Of a DNA stretch of 64,000 nt, positions 42,077 through 49,690 are shown one piece after another. The translations under genes were made by a program, and so were the position numbers. Source of the stretch: Microbulbifer sp. SAOS-129_SWC (GTDB taxonomy: Bacteria; Pseudomonadota; Gammaproteobacteria; Pseudomonadales; Cellvibrionaceae); assembly GCF_039696035.1 (NCBI RefSeq), contig NZ_CP155567.1, positions 3,715,001 through 3,779,000 on the forward strand, given 5' to 3'. Below the pieces are notes generated by a model. The model searched no databases and was not told the origin of the DNA. It saw only the letters and a list, made by a program, of their open reading frames with translations. Each line of letters opens with the position of its first letter. Within the stretch, counting starts at the first letter, position 1.

Positions 42077-43189
42077 TTACGAGCCGCTACCGCCGTGTTT
42101 GTCGAAGTATTCGATTATTTTTTTGCGGCTCGATCTGGGGAACGGGATATACCCCATCGCCGCCTCTGATTCCTGCCCCCTGGTGAGCCCGTAGCGCACG
42201 ATCGCCTTCATGACCGCAAGGACATCCGGGTCATTGTATTTACGCCGCATGATCAACCAGGACAAGCTGATCAGCGGATAAACGTCGCCGCCTTCCGGGT
42301 CAGCGATCTCCTCCAGCGCTAAATGATCCTGCACGCTGGCGACTGCCGCCCGAAATGATGCCATCGACGGATAAATCATATTCCCCGCACGGTTTTCCAG
42401 CGCCGCCATTTGCAGGTTTGGCAGCTTGGCGTACGAAAACTGCACATAACCGAGAGCTCCGGGCACAGACGCCACCATACTGGCGACACCGAAGTTGCCC
42501 CGCGCCAGAATAAGCGCACCGCGATTCTTGAGGGCCTGAGGCCAGTTCGGCGACTTGCTGGCTCCCACCTGGGTCCTGAACGTTTTGCTGTATGCCGCAA
42601 TGTGGCTGCTCATATGAAAGCTTGTGCCGCTGGCTTCGGCGCGGGCAACCAGGGTCAGTTTCAAATCGGGCAGCGCCGCTTTCGGATTGCTCTCGCGGAT
42701 TCTCGGATCATTCCAATTCTGGATTTTGCCGCTGGCGATATCCGCCAACACGCCGCGCGACAGGTTGAGCCGCTGGATACCCGGCAGGTTGTAGACGAAC
42801 ACAATCGCGCCGGCCGCCATTGGCAACTGGATAACACCGCCCTCCACCTTCGCGGCTTCCGATTCCGAAAGCGGGTAATCCGAACCGGCAAAATCCGTGC
42901 GCCCTGCCAGAAAATTGGCAATGCCGGCGCCACTGCCGATACTCTGGTAGTCCACCTGGATGTCGCTCTCTTCGCGGTAGATATCGCGAAACCAGCGCTG
43001 ATACAGCGGCGCGGGAAAACTGGCACCCGAACCCAGGACCCGCACCGGCCCGGTATAACTCTGCTCCTCGCGACTGGAGTCAAACCCCGCGTAAAAGTGC
43101 ACTGCCAGCGCAGCCAGAACCAGTGTCAGCGCAAACAGCAGTGCGAACGGCCACTTTTTGCTGCGCGTAAACCCGGCTTTTTTGTCCAT
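42077..43189 (-). CDS. PstS-like phosphate-binding protein, membrane-anchored paralog
   Basis: The 370-residue protein has an uncleaved N-terminal helix (about 14-33) instead of a lipobox, then a PstS domain (VRVLGSGASFPAPLYQRWFRD, VDYQSIGSGAGIANFLAGRTDFAGSDYPL, ARAEASGTSFHMSSHIAAY). The phosphate-contact motifs are therefore conserved. It is transcribed away from the full pstS-pstCAB operon, with a 398-base gap that holds a Pho box. Because the box is on the plus strand and has no second half facing this gene, its own regulation is unclear. It may be a low-level or signalling phosphate receptor. Confidence 0.88.
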   Translation of the reverse strand: MDKKAGFTRSKKWPFALLFALTLVLAALAVHFYAGFDSSREEQSYTGPVRVLGSGASFPAPLYQRWFRDIYREESDIQVDYQSIGSGAGIANFLAGRTDFAGSDYPLSESEAAKVEGGVIQLPMAAGAIVFVYNLPGIQRLNLSRGVLADIASGKIQNWNDPRIRESNPKAALPDLKLTLVARAEASGTSFHMSSHIAAYSKTFRTQVGASKSPNWPQALKNRGALILARGNFGVASMVASVPGALGYVQFSYAKLPNLQMAALENRAGNMIYPSMASFRAAVASVQDHLALEEIADPEGGDVYPLISLSWLIMRRKYNDPDVLAVMKAIVRYGLTRGQESEAAMGYIPFPRSSRKKIIEYFDKHGGSGS

Positions 43190-43401
43190 GCGGTCACCCC
43201 GGAACAGTGTCCCCCCGCCTTTCAGGAAGACTGTTGACGCGGGATTCGGTCAGAATCCCCCTGAACCTCCCATATATAGCAGACACATCCCCCGCGACCG
43301 GCGGGTTCCGATCAAAAATTGACCGGCACTTTGTTGCAGCATGTAACATTTTTGCAACCTTCATGTAGCATCATCCGCCGTCAAGTGAAGAGGGACGAGA
43401 A

Positions 43402-43419
43402 CTGTCACAAAACTGTCAT
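43402..43419 (+). promoter_or_regulatory. Pho box (PhoB binding site) of the pst operon
   Basis: The sequence CTGTCACAAAACTGTCAT consists of two 7-base half-sites (CTGTCAC, CTGTCAT) with a 4-base AT-rich spacer, a close match to the PhoB consensus. It lies 168 bases before the pstS start, with a TATGCT-like -10 element soon after it. The operon should be induced under phosphate limitation. Confidence 0.9.
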
Positions 43420-43587
43420 AGTTATGCTTCACTTTACCGGCGCAATACCTACTTATTGTCTATAGACTGCGCTCGACAAGCACCTGTGTTGAGCCAGTTG
43501 CACCGGTCAACGGTGGTCTGCGGCGTTACGTAAACGGCCAGGATTGCCTTTATCCACTCAAATACCTGTTTCCTAACGAGGTCAATC

Positions 43588-44712
43588 ATGATTGGAAAGC
43601 AGATGTACTCTAGCAAGACCGCGCGCAGCTTGATCACTTTCGCTGCGACATGCGCAACGGCGCTGATGATTACTGCATGCTCTAAAGAAGCGCCAGGATC
43701 TGCCCAACCCGAAGATGCCAGCGCCACCACCAGTGCAGTGAAACTGAACGGCTCAGGTGCCAGCTTCCCCTTCCCCATCTACTCCAAGTGGTTCAAGGAC
43801 TTTTCGCGTGAGGAAAGCAATATCCGCGTGGACTACCAGGCCAAGGGCAGCGGCGCCGGTATTCAGGACTTTATCAACGGTGTGGTGGATTTCGCCGCTT
43901 CCGATGCCGCGATGAAAGAGAAGGAAATCGCCCAGGTCAAGCAGGGCGCCGTGCTGCTGCCGATGACTGCCGGCGAAGTGGTACTGGCCTATCACCTGGA
44001 TGGCGTTGATACCCTGAAGCTGCCGCGCGATGTCTACCCGCAGATCTTCATGGGCAAGATCACCCGCTGGAACGACCCCAAAATTGCGGCCGCCAACCCG
44101 GGTGTCAACCTGCCGGACGAAAAGATTACTGTCGTCGCCCGCTCCGATTCCTCCGGTACCTCTTTCGTATTTACCGGTCACCTGAGCGCCATCAACCCGG
44201 AGTTTGCCTCCTCTGTCGGCCACGCCAAGTCACCCAACTGGCCCACGTCTGCCAACTTCGTCAAAGCACCGAAAAACGACGGTGTCGCCGCGCAGATCAA
44301 GCAGAACCCGGGCGCTATCGGCTACGTTGAATACGGTTATGCCAAACTGACCGGCCTGCCGGTGGCAGAACTGCAAAACAAGTCCGGCAAGTTTGTTGCT
44401 CCGGGACCCGAATCCGGTGCTGCTGCACTGGCCAGCGTCGAGTTTCCGGCCGGCACCCTGCCCGGAAGCCAGGTACCGAACCTGATCGCCTGGGCCTCCG
44501 ACCCCAGCGGCGCCGATGCCTACCCGATCGCCAGCTTCACCTGGCTGCTGGCCTACGCCAAGCAGGACAAGCAGAAGGCGGCCGCCATACGCAAACTGGT
44601 AGACTACATGCTGAGCGACGCGGCTCAGGGACAGGCGGACAGCCTCGGCTACATTCCGCTCCCGCAAGCAGTGCGCACCAAGGTACGTGAAGCGGCCAAG
44701 TTCATCCAGTAA
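43588..44712 (+). CDS. pstS: Phosphate ABC transporter substrate-binding lipoprotein
   Basis: The 374-residue protein has a lipoprotein signal with the lipobox ITAC (Cys31). The PstS domain carries the phosphate-binding segments NGSGASFPFPIYSKWF, GSGAGIQDFINGVVDFAASDAAM and ARSDSSGTSFVFTGHL. It captures phosphate in the periplasm for PstC-PstA. It follows a clear Pho box, and two hairpins separate it from pstC, which suggests that pstS is made in excess over the permease genes. Confidence 0.95.
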   Translation: MIGKQMYSSKTARSLITFAATCATALMITACSKEAPGSAQPEDASATTSAVKLNGSGASFPFPIYSKWFKDFSREESNIRVDYQAKGSGAGIQDFINGVVDFAASDAAMKEKEIAQVKQGAVLLPMTAGEVVLAYHLDGVDTLKLPRDVYPQIFMGKITRWNDPKIAAANPGVNLPDEKITVVARSDSSGTSFVFTGHLSAINPEFASSVGHAKSPNWPTSANFVKAPKNDGVAAQIKQNPGAIGYVEYGYAKLTGLPVAELQNKSGKFVAPGPESGAAALASVEFPAGTLPGSQVPNLIAWASDPSGADAYPIASFTWLLAYAKQDKQKAAAIRKLVDYMLSDAAQGQADSLGYIPLPQAVRTKVREAAKFIQ

Positions 44713-44762
44713 CGCACAAACGACCAGCCGTTCTTGCTACGGCTGGTTGCAAAAGATATAAG

Positions 44763-44803
44763 TGCTCCGGTCCGAACTATTCGGACCGGAGCATTTGCTA
44801 TTT
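44763..44803 (+). terminator. Attenuating terminator hairpin between pstS and pstC
   Basis: TGCTCCGGTCCGAA (44763-44776) pairs perfectly with TTCGGACCGGAGCA (44780-44793), a 14-bp stem with a CTA loop, followed by the T-rich TTTGCTATTT. A weaker hairpin (ACCAGCCG/CGGCTGGT, 44723-44747) precedes it. Incomplete termination here would leave abundant pstS message and less pstCAB. Confidence 0.82.
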
Positions 44804-44823
44804 AGGTACGATAGATTTTCGCT

Positions 44824-45798
44824 ATGAAAAAAACGCTGTTTGACCACAAAATCGGCAAAGGCATCACGCGCCCGCCAGCCAACCTGGAGCTCTATGGCGA
44901 CGCGGGCTTTCGCGCCTTTTCCATTGTTTGCGCGTGGTCGATCATCTTTTTAATTCTGTTCATTCTGTGGATGATTGGCGAGCAGGCGCTGCCGGCGATG
45001 GAGCGATACGGCCTGCACTTCCTGACGGGGACCACCTGGGACGTCAACAAAGAGAACTTTTCTGTTCTGCCGGAAATCTGGGGCACTATCTACAGCTCGA
45101 TGCTGGCCCTGCTCGGTGGCGGGGTACTGGGTATTACCGTGGCCATCTTTCTCACCGAAAACTTTATTCACGATCGCCTTGCCTACCTGTTCCGCCTGAT
45201 GATTGAGCTCCTCGCCGCAATCCCCTCGGTGGTGTATGGACTGTGGGGCATCTATGTTCTGATCCCGCTGTTGCGCCCTGTCGCCCACACGCTGCACGAA
45301 TATTTCAGCTGGATCCCGTTTTTCGAAACGGAACTGAGCGGTCCCGGGATGGCGCCAGCAGCACTGGTGCTGGCGATCATGATTCTCCCCACTGTCGCCG
45401 CTATCTCGGTGGACGCCTTCCGGCAGATTCCAGCCAAAGTGAAGGAAGCCACTTACGGCATGGGTACCACCCGCGCAGAAGCGATCTTCAAAGTACTGAT
45501 ACCCACCGCCTCATCCGGACTGCTGGCCGCGCTGGTCCTCGGCTTCGGACGCGCACTGGGAGAAACCATGGCGCTTGCCATGCTCATCGGTAACAGTAAC
45601 CAGATCAGCCTGTCCTGGTTTTCTCCGGCAAACACCCTGGCCTCGCTGATGGCCTCAAGCTTCCCGGAGGCGGGCAAAGTGGAAGCGCAGGCATTGATGT
45701 ACGCAGCGCTGGTGCTGTTGCTGATCACATTCCTGGTGAATCTCGGAGGACTCTTTATTCAACAGGCGACGATGCGTAAATTCGAGGGCATCAAGTGA
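44824..45798 (+). CDS. pstC: Phosphate ABC transporter permease PstC
   Basis: The 324-residue membrane protein has six helices of the binding-protein-dependent permease type. The EAA loop is in QIPAKVKEATYGMGTTRAEAIFKVLIPTA, and PstC-typical segments include LLAAIPSVVYGLWGIYVLIP and ALGETMALAMLIGN. With PstA it forms the inner-membrane phosphate channel. The stop region overlaps the pstA start by four bases (GTGA). No phoU gene follows the operon in this window. Confidence 0.95.
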   Translation: MKKTLFDHKIGKGITRPPANLELYGDAGFRAFSIVCAWSIIFLILFILWMIGEQALPAMERYGLHFLTGTTWDVNKENFSVLPEIWGTIYSSMLALLGGGVLGITVAIFLTENFIHDRLAYLFRLMIELLAAIPSVVYGLWGIYVLIPLLRPVAHTLHEYFSWIPFFETELSGPGMAPAALVLAIMILPTVAAISVDAFRQIPAKVKEATYGMGTTRAEAIFKVLIPTASSGLLAALVLGFGRALGETMALAMLIGNSNQISLSWFSPANTLASLMASSFPEAGKVEAQALMYAALVLLLITFLVNLGGLFIQQATMRKFEGIK

Positions 45799-46703
45799 AA
45801 GATCTGAAAACGCCCAAGCAGCTGAAAAAAGAGGGATGGAAAGGACTCAATCTCCAGAAAGAACCCTTTGAAACCCGCTCACTGACCAACAGTGCATTCA
45901 CTGCCTGCGCCTGGGCCCTGGCCCTGCTGGCAGCGATCCCGCTGTTTTCAATCGTGGCGATGCTGCTGAAAAATGGCGGATCGCGCCTGATCAGTGCGGA
46001 ATTCCTGTCGGTCTTGTCGGATCTCCCCCCCGCCGGGTTTGAGGCCGGCGGCGGTATAGGGCCGGCGATTGTCGGCACCCTGGTCATGGTCGGGATTGCC
46101 AGCGCCATCGCCATACCGCTGGGAATACTGACGGCCGTCTCCATCAAGATGCTGGATTCTGGCAGTATTCTGGCGCGCGCAGCGCACTTTATCGCCAAGG
46201 TCCTCACCGGTTTCCCGTCTATTCTGGCCGGGGTGTTTGTCTACGCGATCCTGGTCGTGCACTTCGGCTACTCCGCCGTGGCCGGCGGCGTGGGTCTGGC
46301 AGTACTGATGTTGCCAACCGTCATCATCGCCACCGAGGAAGCGCTGGGCCAGGTGCCGAAACGCATGACCGATGCCGCCTTTGGCATGGGCTGCACCCGC
46401 ACACAGGTCATGTGGAAGATTACCCTGCCCACCGCCCTGCCCAGTATCATGACCGGCGTCATGCTGGCCGTGGCCGGGGCTGCCGGCGAGTCCGCCCCGC
46501 TGCTGTTCACCGCACTGTTCAGCAACTACTACCTGTCGAGTTTGAGTGAACCTACCGCGTCACTGTCCGTGCTGATATTCAATTTCTCCGGAATGCCGTT
46601 TGAGAACCAGATTGAACTTGCCTGGACCGCCTCACTCGTACTGGTCATTATCGTGCTCATTTTGAACATCATTGCCCGCGCAATCGGCCGCAAGAAATTT
46701 TGA
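45795..46703 (+). CDS. pstA: Phosphate ABC transporter permease PstA
   Basis: The 302-residue protein starts with GTG, overlapping pstC. It has six membrane helices and the EAA loop [36 protein letters not shown]. Characteristic PstA stretches are [26 protein letters not shown] and [21 protein letters not shown]. Its N-terminal tail is longer and more charged than in E. coli PstA. It pairs with PstC, and PstB drives the complex. Confidence 0.95.
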   Translation: MKDLKTPKQLKKEGWKGLNLQKEPFETRSLTNSAFTACAWALALLAAIPLFSIVAMLLKNGGSRLISAEFLSVLSDLPPAGFEAGGGIGPAIVGTLVMVGIASAIAIPLGILTAVSIKMLDSGSILARAAHFIAKVLTGFPSILAGVFVYAILVVHFGYSAVAGGVGLAVLMLPTVIIATEEALGQVPKRMTDAAFGMGCTRTQVMWKITLPTALPSIMTGVMLAVAGAAGESAPLLFTALFSNYYLSSLSEPTASLSVLIFNFSGMPFENQIELAWTASLVLVIIVLILNIIARAIGRKKF

Positions 46704-46717
46704 GAGCTGAATCCGTT

Positions 46718-47527
46718 ATGCTTCCCCGCAGTCAAGAACCCGATACTTCACCCTCAGAAACAGTCATCGACTGTCGTATAGACAAGATCCACTACGGCGA
46801 TTTTCTCGCTGTGCGCAACAGCCATGTGCCGATTGAACAGAACAAAATCACTGGTTTCATCGGCCCGTCAGGTTGCGGCAAAAGCACGGTGCTGCGCTGC
46901 CTCAACCGGATGAACGACCTGATCAGCAGCTTTCGTTTTGAGGGCAAGGTTCTGTACCACGATCAGGATATCTACGCCGCGGGCGTGGATCCGGTGGTGG
47001 TACGCCGCTACATCGGCATGGTTTTCCAGCAGCCCAACCCCTTTTCCATGAGCATTTACGACAACGTGGCCTTTGGCCTGCGGCTCAATCGCTTCAAAGG
47101 CGATCTGGACAAGAAAGTGGAAAAAGCGCTCAAGCGCGCCGCACTCTGGAATGAGGTCAAGGACAAACTCAAGGCGAGCGGGCTCTCGCTCTCGGGTGGC
47201 CAGCAGCAGCGCCTGTGCATCGCCCGCGCGATCGCCTCGGAACCGGATGTGCTGTTGATGGACGAGCCCTGCTCTGCCCTGGACCCCATCGCCACCCGCC
47301 AGATCGAAGAGTTGATGCTCGAGCTGAAAAAGCGCTATACCGTGGCGATCGTCACGCACAATATGCAGCAGGCCATGCGCGTTGCCGACACGACCGCGTT
47401 CTTTTCCGTGGATATTTCCGAGGGCGGGCGCACCGGCTACCTGGTGGAAATGGGCAATACCGAGCAGGTCTTCGAGAATCCACAGGAACACCTGACCAAG
47501 GAATACATCTCCGGCGAATTCAGCTGA
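46718..47527 (+). CDS. pstB: Phosphate ABC transporter ATP-binding protein PstB
   Basis: The ATG at 46718 gives 269 residues; an upstream TTG at 46700 overlaps the pstA stop and is a less likely start. Walker A is GPSGCGKST (about 49-57), the signature LSGGQ is at about 158-162 and Walker B/D-loop is [12 protein letters not shown]. The Q-loop FQQPNPF and the PstB-specific LRCLNRMND segment support the assignment. It is the last pst gene here; the next gene is on the opposite strand. Confidence 0.96.
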   Translation: MLPRSQEPDTSPSETVIDCRIDKIHYGDFLAVRNSHVPIEQNKITGFIGPSGCGKSTVLRCLNRMNDLISSFRFEGKVLYHDQDIYAAGVDPVVVRRYIGMVFQQPNPFSMSIYDNVAFGLRLNRFKGDLDKKVEKALKRAALWNEVKDKLKASGLSLSGGQQQRLCIARAIASEPDVLLMDEPCSALDPIATRQIEELMLELKKRYTVAIVTHNMQQAMRVADTTAFFSVDISEGGRTGYLVEMGNTEQVFENPQEHLTKEYISGEFS

Positions 47528-47586
47528 AGCCCGGCCAGCAACGGGATATTGTGGCGCATACTGCCGGCCGCGACCGGAGACACCGG

Positions 47587-49560
47587 TTACAGGCGCAGTT
47601 TCGCCGCAATACTGTCCCAGGCCACCAGCTTGAAGTTCTGCGCCTCGCTGGGCAAGCGGTTGCGCCCATCCTGTACCACCAGTAATCCCTGCGGGTAATC
47701 GGCCCCCAGCGCGGCGCTGGTCACGTCGAGGCCGTCGGTCTCGGAGCTACCGTCGATACCGCGCTGCAGGTCGGCGCCGACGCGGAAACGGCCGAGAAAG
47801 CGGCTGCCGTCACGGCTGTAGAGGGCGTAGCTGTTACTGCCCTGGCTGGATACCACCAAATAGCCGCTGTCGCCGTCGACATAGAGGCTCATGCCCTCCA
47901 CATCATCCACCAGGTTGTGGCCGTCCACCTCGGCCACCAGCTGCGGATGCCCCTCGCCCGCGAGAAAGGCGTTCATATCCAGCCGCCAGATGCCGCGGTC
48001 CTCCTCACCGAAGAACAGCGTCTGGCGTGCGTCGTCGGTCACGCAGCCCTCGGTCTGGCTCGCCACCTTCACGGTACCGCGCGGCTTGAGTCGCCAGTCG
48101 CGGTCGCGATCTTCGAAAGCGATTTCCAGCAACTGCAGGCCGCCCTCCTTATCGGTGACCCAGACGTAGGTGCGGTGGTCGCGACGGAACATACACAGAC
48201 CATAGGGATCGGGCATCGCCAGCGGGCGCCACCCCAGACTCTGCACCTCACCGCCAGCGGTGATCCCGAACAGGTTGATCCCCGCCGTGCTGCGGTTGGA
48301 GGCCGCGGCGATCGCACTGAAGCCGGGCACATCGGTCGGGCGCAGGTCGACGTTATTGAGGCGACCGACCGGGAAGTGCTGCCGCAGCGCACCGGACAGG
48401 TCGTAGACATTCAGGCCGCTCTTCTTGTCGGTGCCGAGAATCCGGCTCGCCGCGCTGTCCCGCGGGTTGACCCAGATGGCCGGGTCGTCGGCGGCGTCGC
48501 CGCCGGACGTCACCGGCGCCGTCTCTGCGCGCGGCTTCACCATCACCATGGCCGACGCTGCCGGCGCAGGCCGCGCCGGCGGCAGACTGACGGAGAAGCG
48601 TTCGACGCGCTTTCCTTCGTCCTCCAGTGCCAGCAGCTCGCCAGTGCGCCACACTGCGGACACCGGCTGCAGCTGCGCTAGATCACGTGCGAAAATTTCA
48701 CTGTCGCCGGGGTCGCTGCCACCCTCGCCCTTGTCGCCGAGGCGGTAGGCGCGCACCTGCCGGCCGCTGGTGAACCACAGTCTGTCCGCCCCTTTTTCCA
48801 GCCACAGGCCACCAAAGTCGTCGCCGAGCGCGCCACCGGCGACAAACACCCCGCGCGCCTCATCGCGTTCGGCATTGCTGTTAAGGCGCCAGATACCCAG
48901 CGGCGGCTGCGCGACATACAAGTGCCCGCGCGCATCATCGACGGCGCAGCTGCTGACCTGTTCGCCGAAATACAGCGGTCGCACGTCGCGCAGTCGCCAT
49001 TGGCTATTGCTGCTGGCGCTGCCGGGCGCCAGCGCGTACTCGCGGCCGAGTCCGTCTTCGTCGATGGCGAACAGGTGGCTGTGATCCGCCTGGCGGGAAA
49101 AGCACAGCGCCACCTGCGGCGCCGCGGTCTTGTGTGCGGTGAGCAGCTGTAACTGCGGCATTCCATCGGCGTTGGTGGACAGACGGCGCAGGGCGAGTTC
49201 ACCGCGATTTTTATCGTAGCTGGCCAGCAGCCAGCTGCCGTCCACCTGCGGCTGCAGGGCGAAGCGCTCTATCTTGCCGCGCTGCAGGGACAGCACCTCT
49301 GCGCCACTGTCATCCAGCAATACCAGGCCGCGGGTTTCACTGGCCAGCAGCAGGTAGGACTGGCCGTCCAGCGCCAGCGTATCCAGCTGGTCGGCCACCA
49401 CATTGTCCAGCGGCAGCGCCGACTCCGTACGCAGTGGCGCAGCAGCGCGTTTTTCTGTGGTGCCTTTATCCGTAATGCCCTGTTCCGCACCACCGCAGCC
49501 CAGCAGTAGCGCGCAGAGTGCGGTGGCGATGGAGAGCGTTCGCAGTGGTTGGTGTCGCAT
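47587..49560 (-). CDS. Two-propeller beta-propeller phytase (3-phytase), lipoprotein
   Basis: The ATG at 49560 gives 657 residues with a lipoprotein signal (lipobox LLGC, Cys22). The C-terminal half (about residue 335 to the end) is a canonical beta-propeller phytase domain: DAADDPAIWVNP at about 352-363, GRLNNVDLRPTDVPG and later VDDVEGMSLYVDGDSGYLVVSSQG hold the calcium and phosphate ligands. The N-terminal half (about 50-330) is a second propeller that lacks these motifs. Dual-domain phytases of marine bacteria have this plan; the N-domain raises activity on partly dephosphorylated products. The outer-membrane receptor upstream may take up its products. Confidence 0.9.
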   Translation of the reverse strand: MRHQPLRTLSIATALCALLLGCGGAEQGITDKGTTEKRAAAPLRTESALPLDNVVADQLDTLALDGQSYLLLASETRGLVLLDDSGAEVLSLQRGKIERFALQPQVDGSWLLASYDKNRGELALRRLSTNADGMPQLQLLTAHKTAAPQVALCFSRQADHSHLFAIDEDGLGREYALAPGSASSNSQWRLRDVRPLYFGEQVSSCAVDDARGHLYVAQPPLGIWRLNSNAERDEARGVFVAGGALGDDFGGLWLEKGADRLWFTSGRQVRAYRLGDKGEGGSDPGDSEIFARDLAQLQPVSAVWRTGELLALEDEGKRVERFSVSLPPARPAPAASAMVMVKPRAETAPVTSGGDAADDPAIWVNPRDSAASRILGTDKKSGLNVYDLSGALRQHFPVGRLNNVDLRPTDVPGFSAIAAASNRSTAGINLFGITAGGEVQSLGWRPLAMPDPYGLCMFRRDHRTYVWVTDKEGGLQLLEIAFEDRDRDWRLKPRGTVKVASQTEGCVTDDARQTLFFGEEDRGIWRLDMNAFLAGEGHPQLVAEVDGHNLVDDVEGMSLYVDGDSGYLVVSSQGSNSYALYSRDGSRFLGRFRVGADLQRGIDGSSETDGLDVTSAALGADYPQGLLVVQDGRNRLPSEAQNFKLVAWDSIAAKLRL

Positions 49561-49640
49561 TGTGCCGGTATCCGTATCACTCGCCGGTGCCAGAGTGGCG
49601 CCTTTTTTCCAACAAAAAGGTATCGGGCGCACTCAAAGCC

Positions 49641-49670
49641 AAAAAAGACCGGCCTCGCAAGAGGCCGGTC
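49641..49670 (-). terminator. Rho-independent terminator between the TonB receptor and phytase genes
   Basis: GACCGGCCTC (49647-49656) and GAGGCCGGTC (49661-49670) form a perfect 10-bp stem with a GCAA loop. On the minus strand it is followed by six T (complement of 49641-49646). It follows the receptor stop by about 20 bases and precedes phytase by 80 bases, so phytase needs its own promoter or read-through. Confidence 0.9.
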
Positions 49671-49690
49671 CTTGATTTTTCAATGATTGG

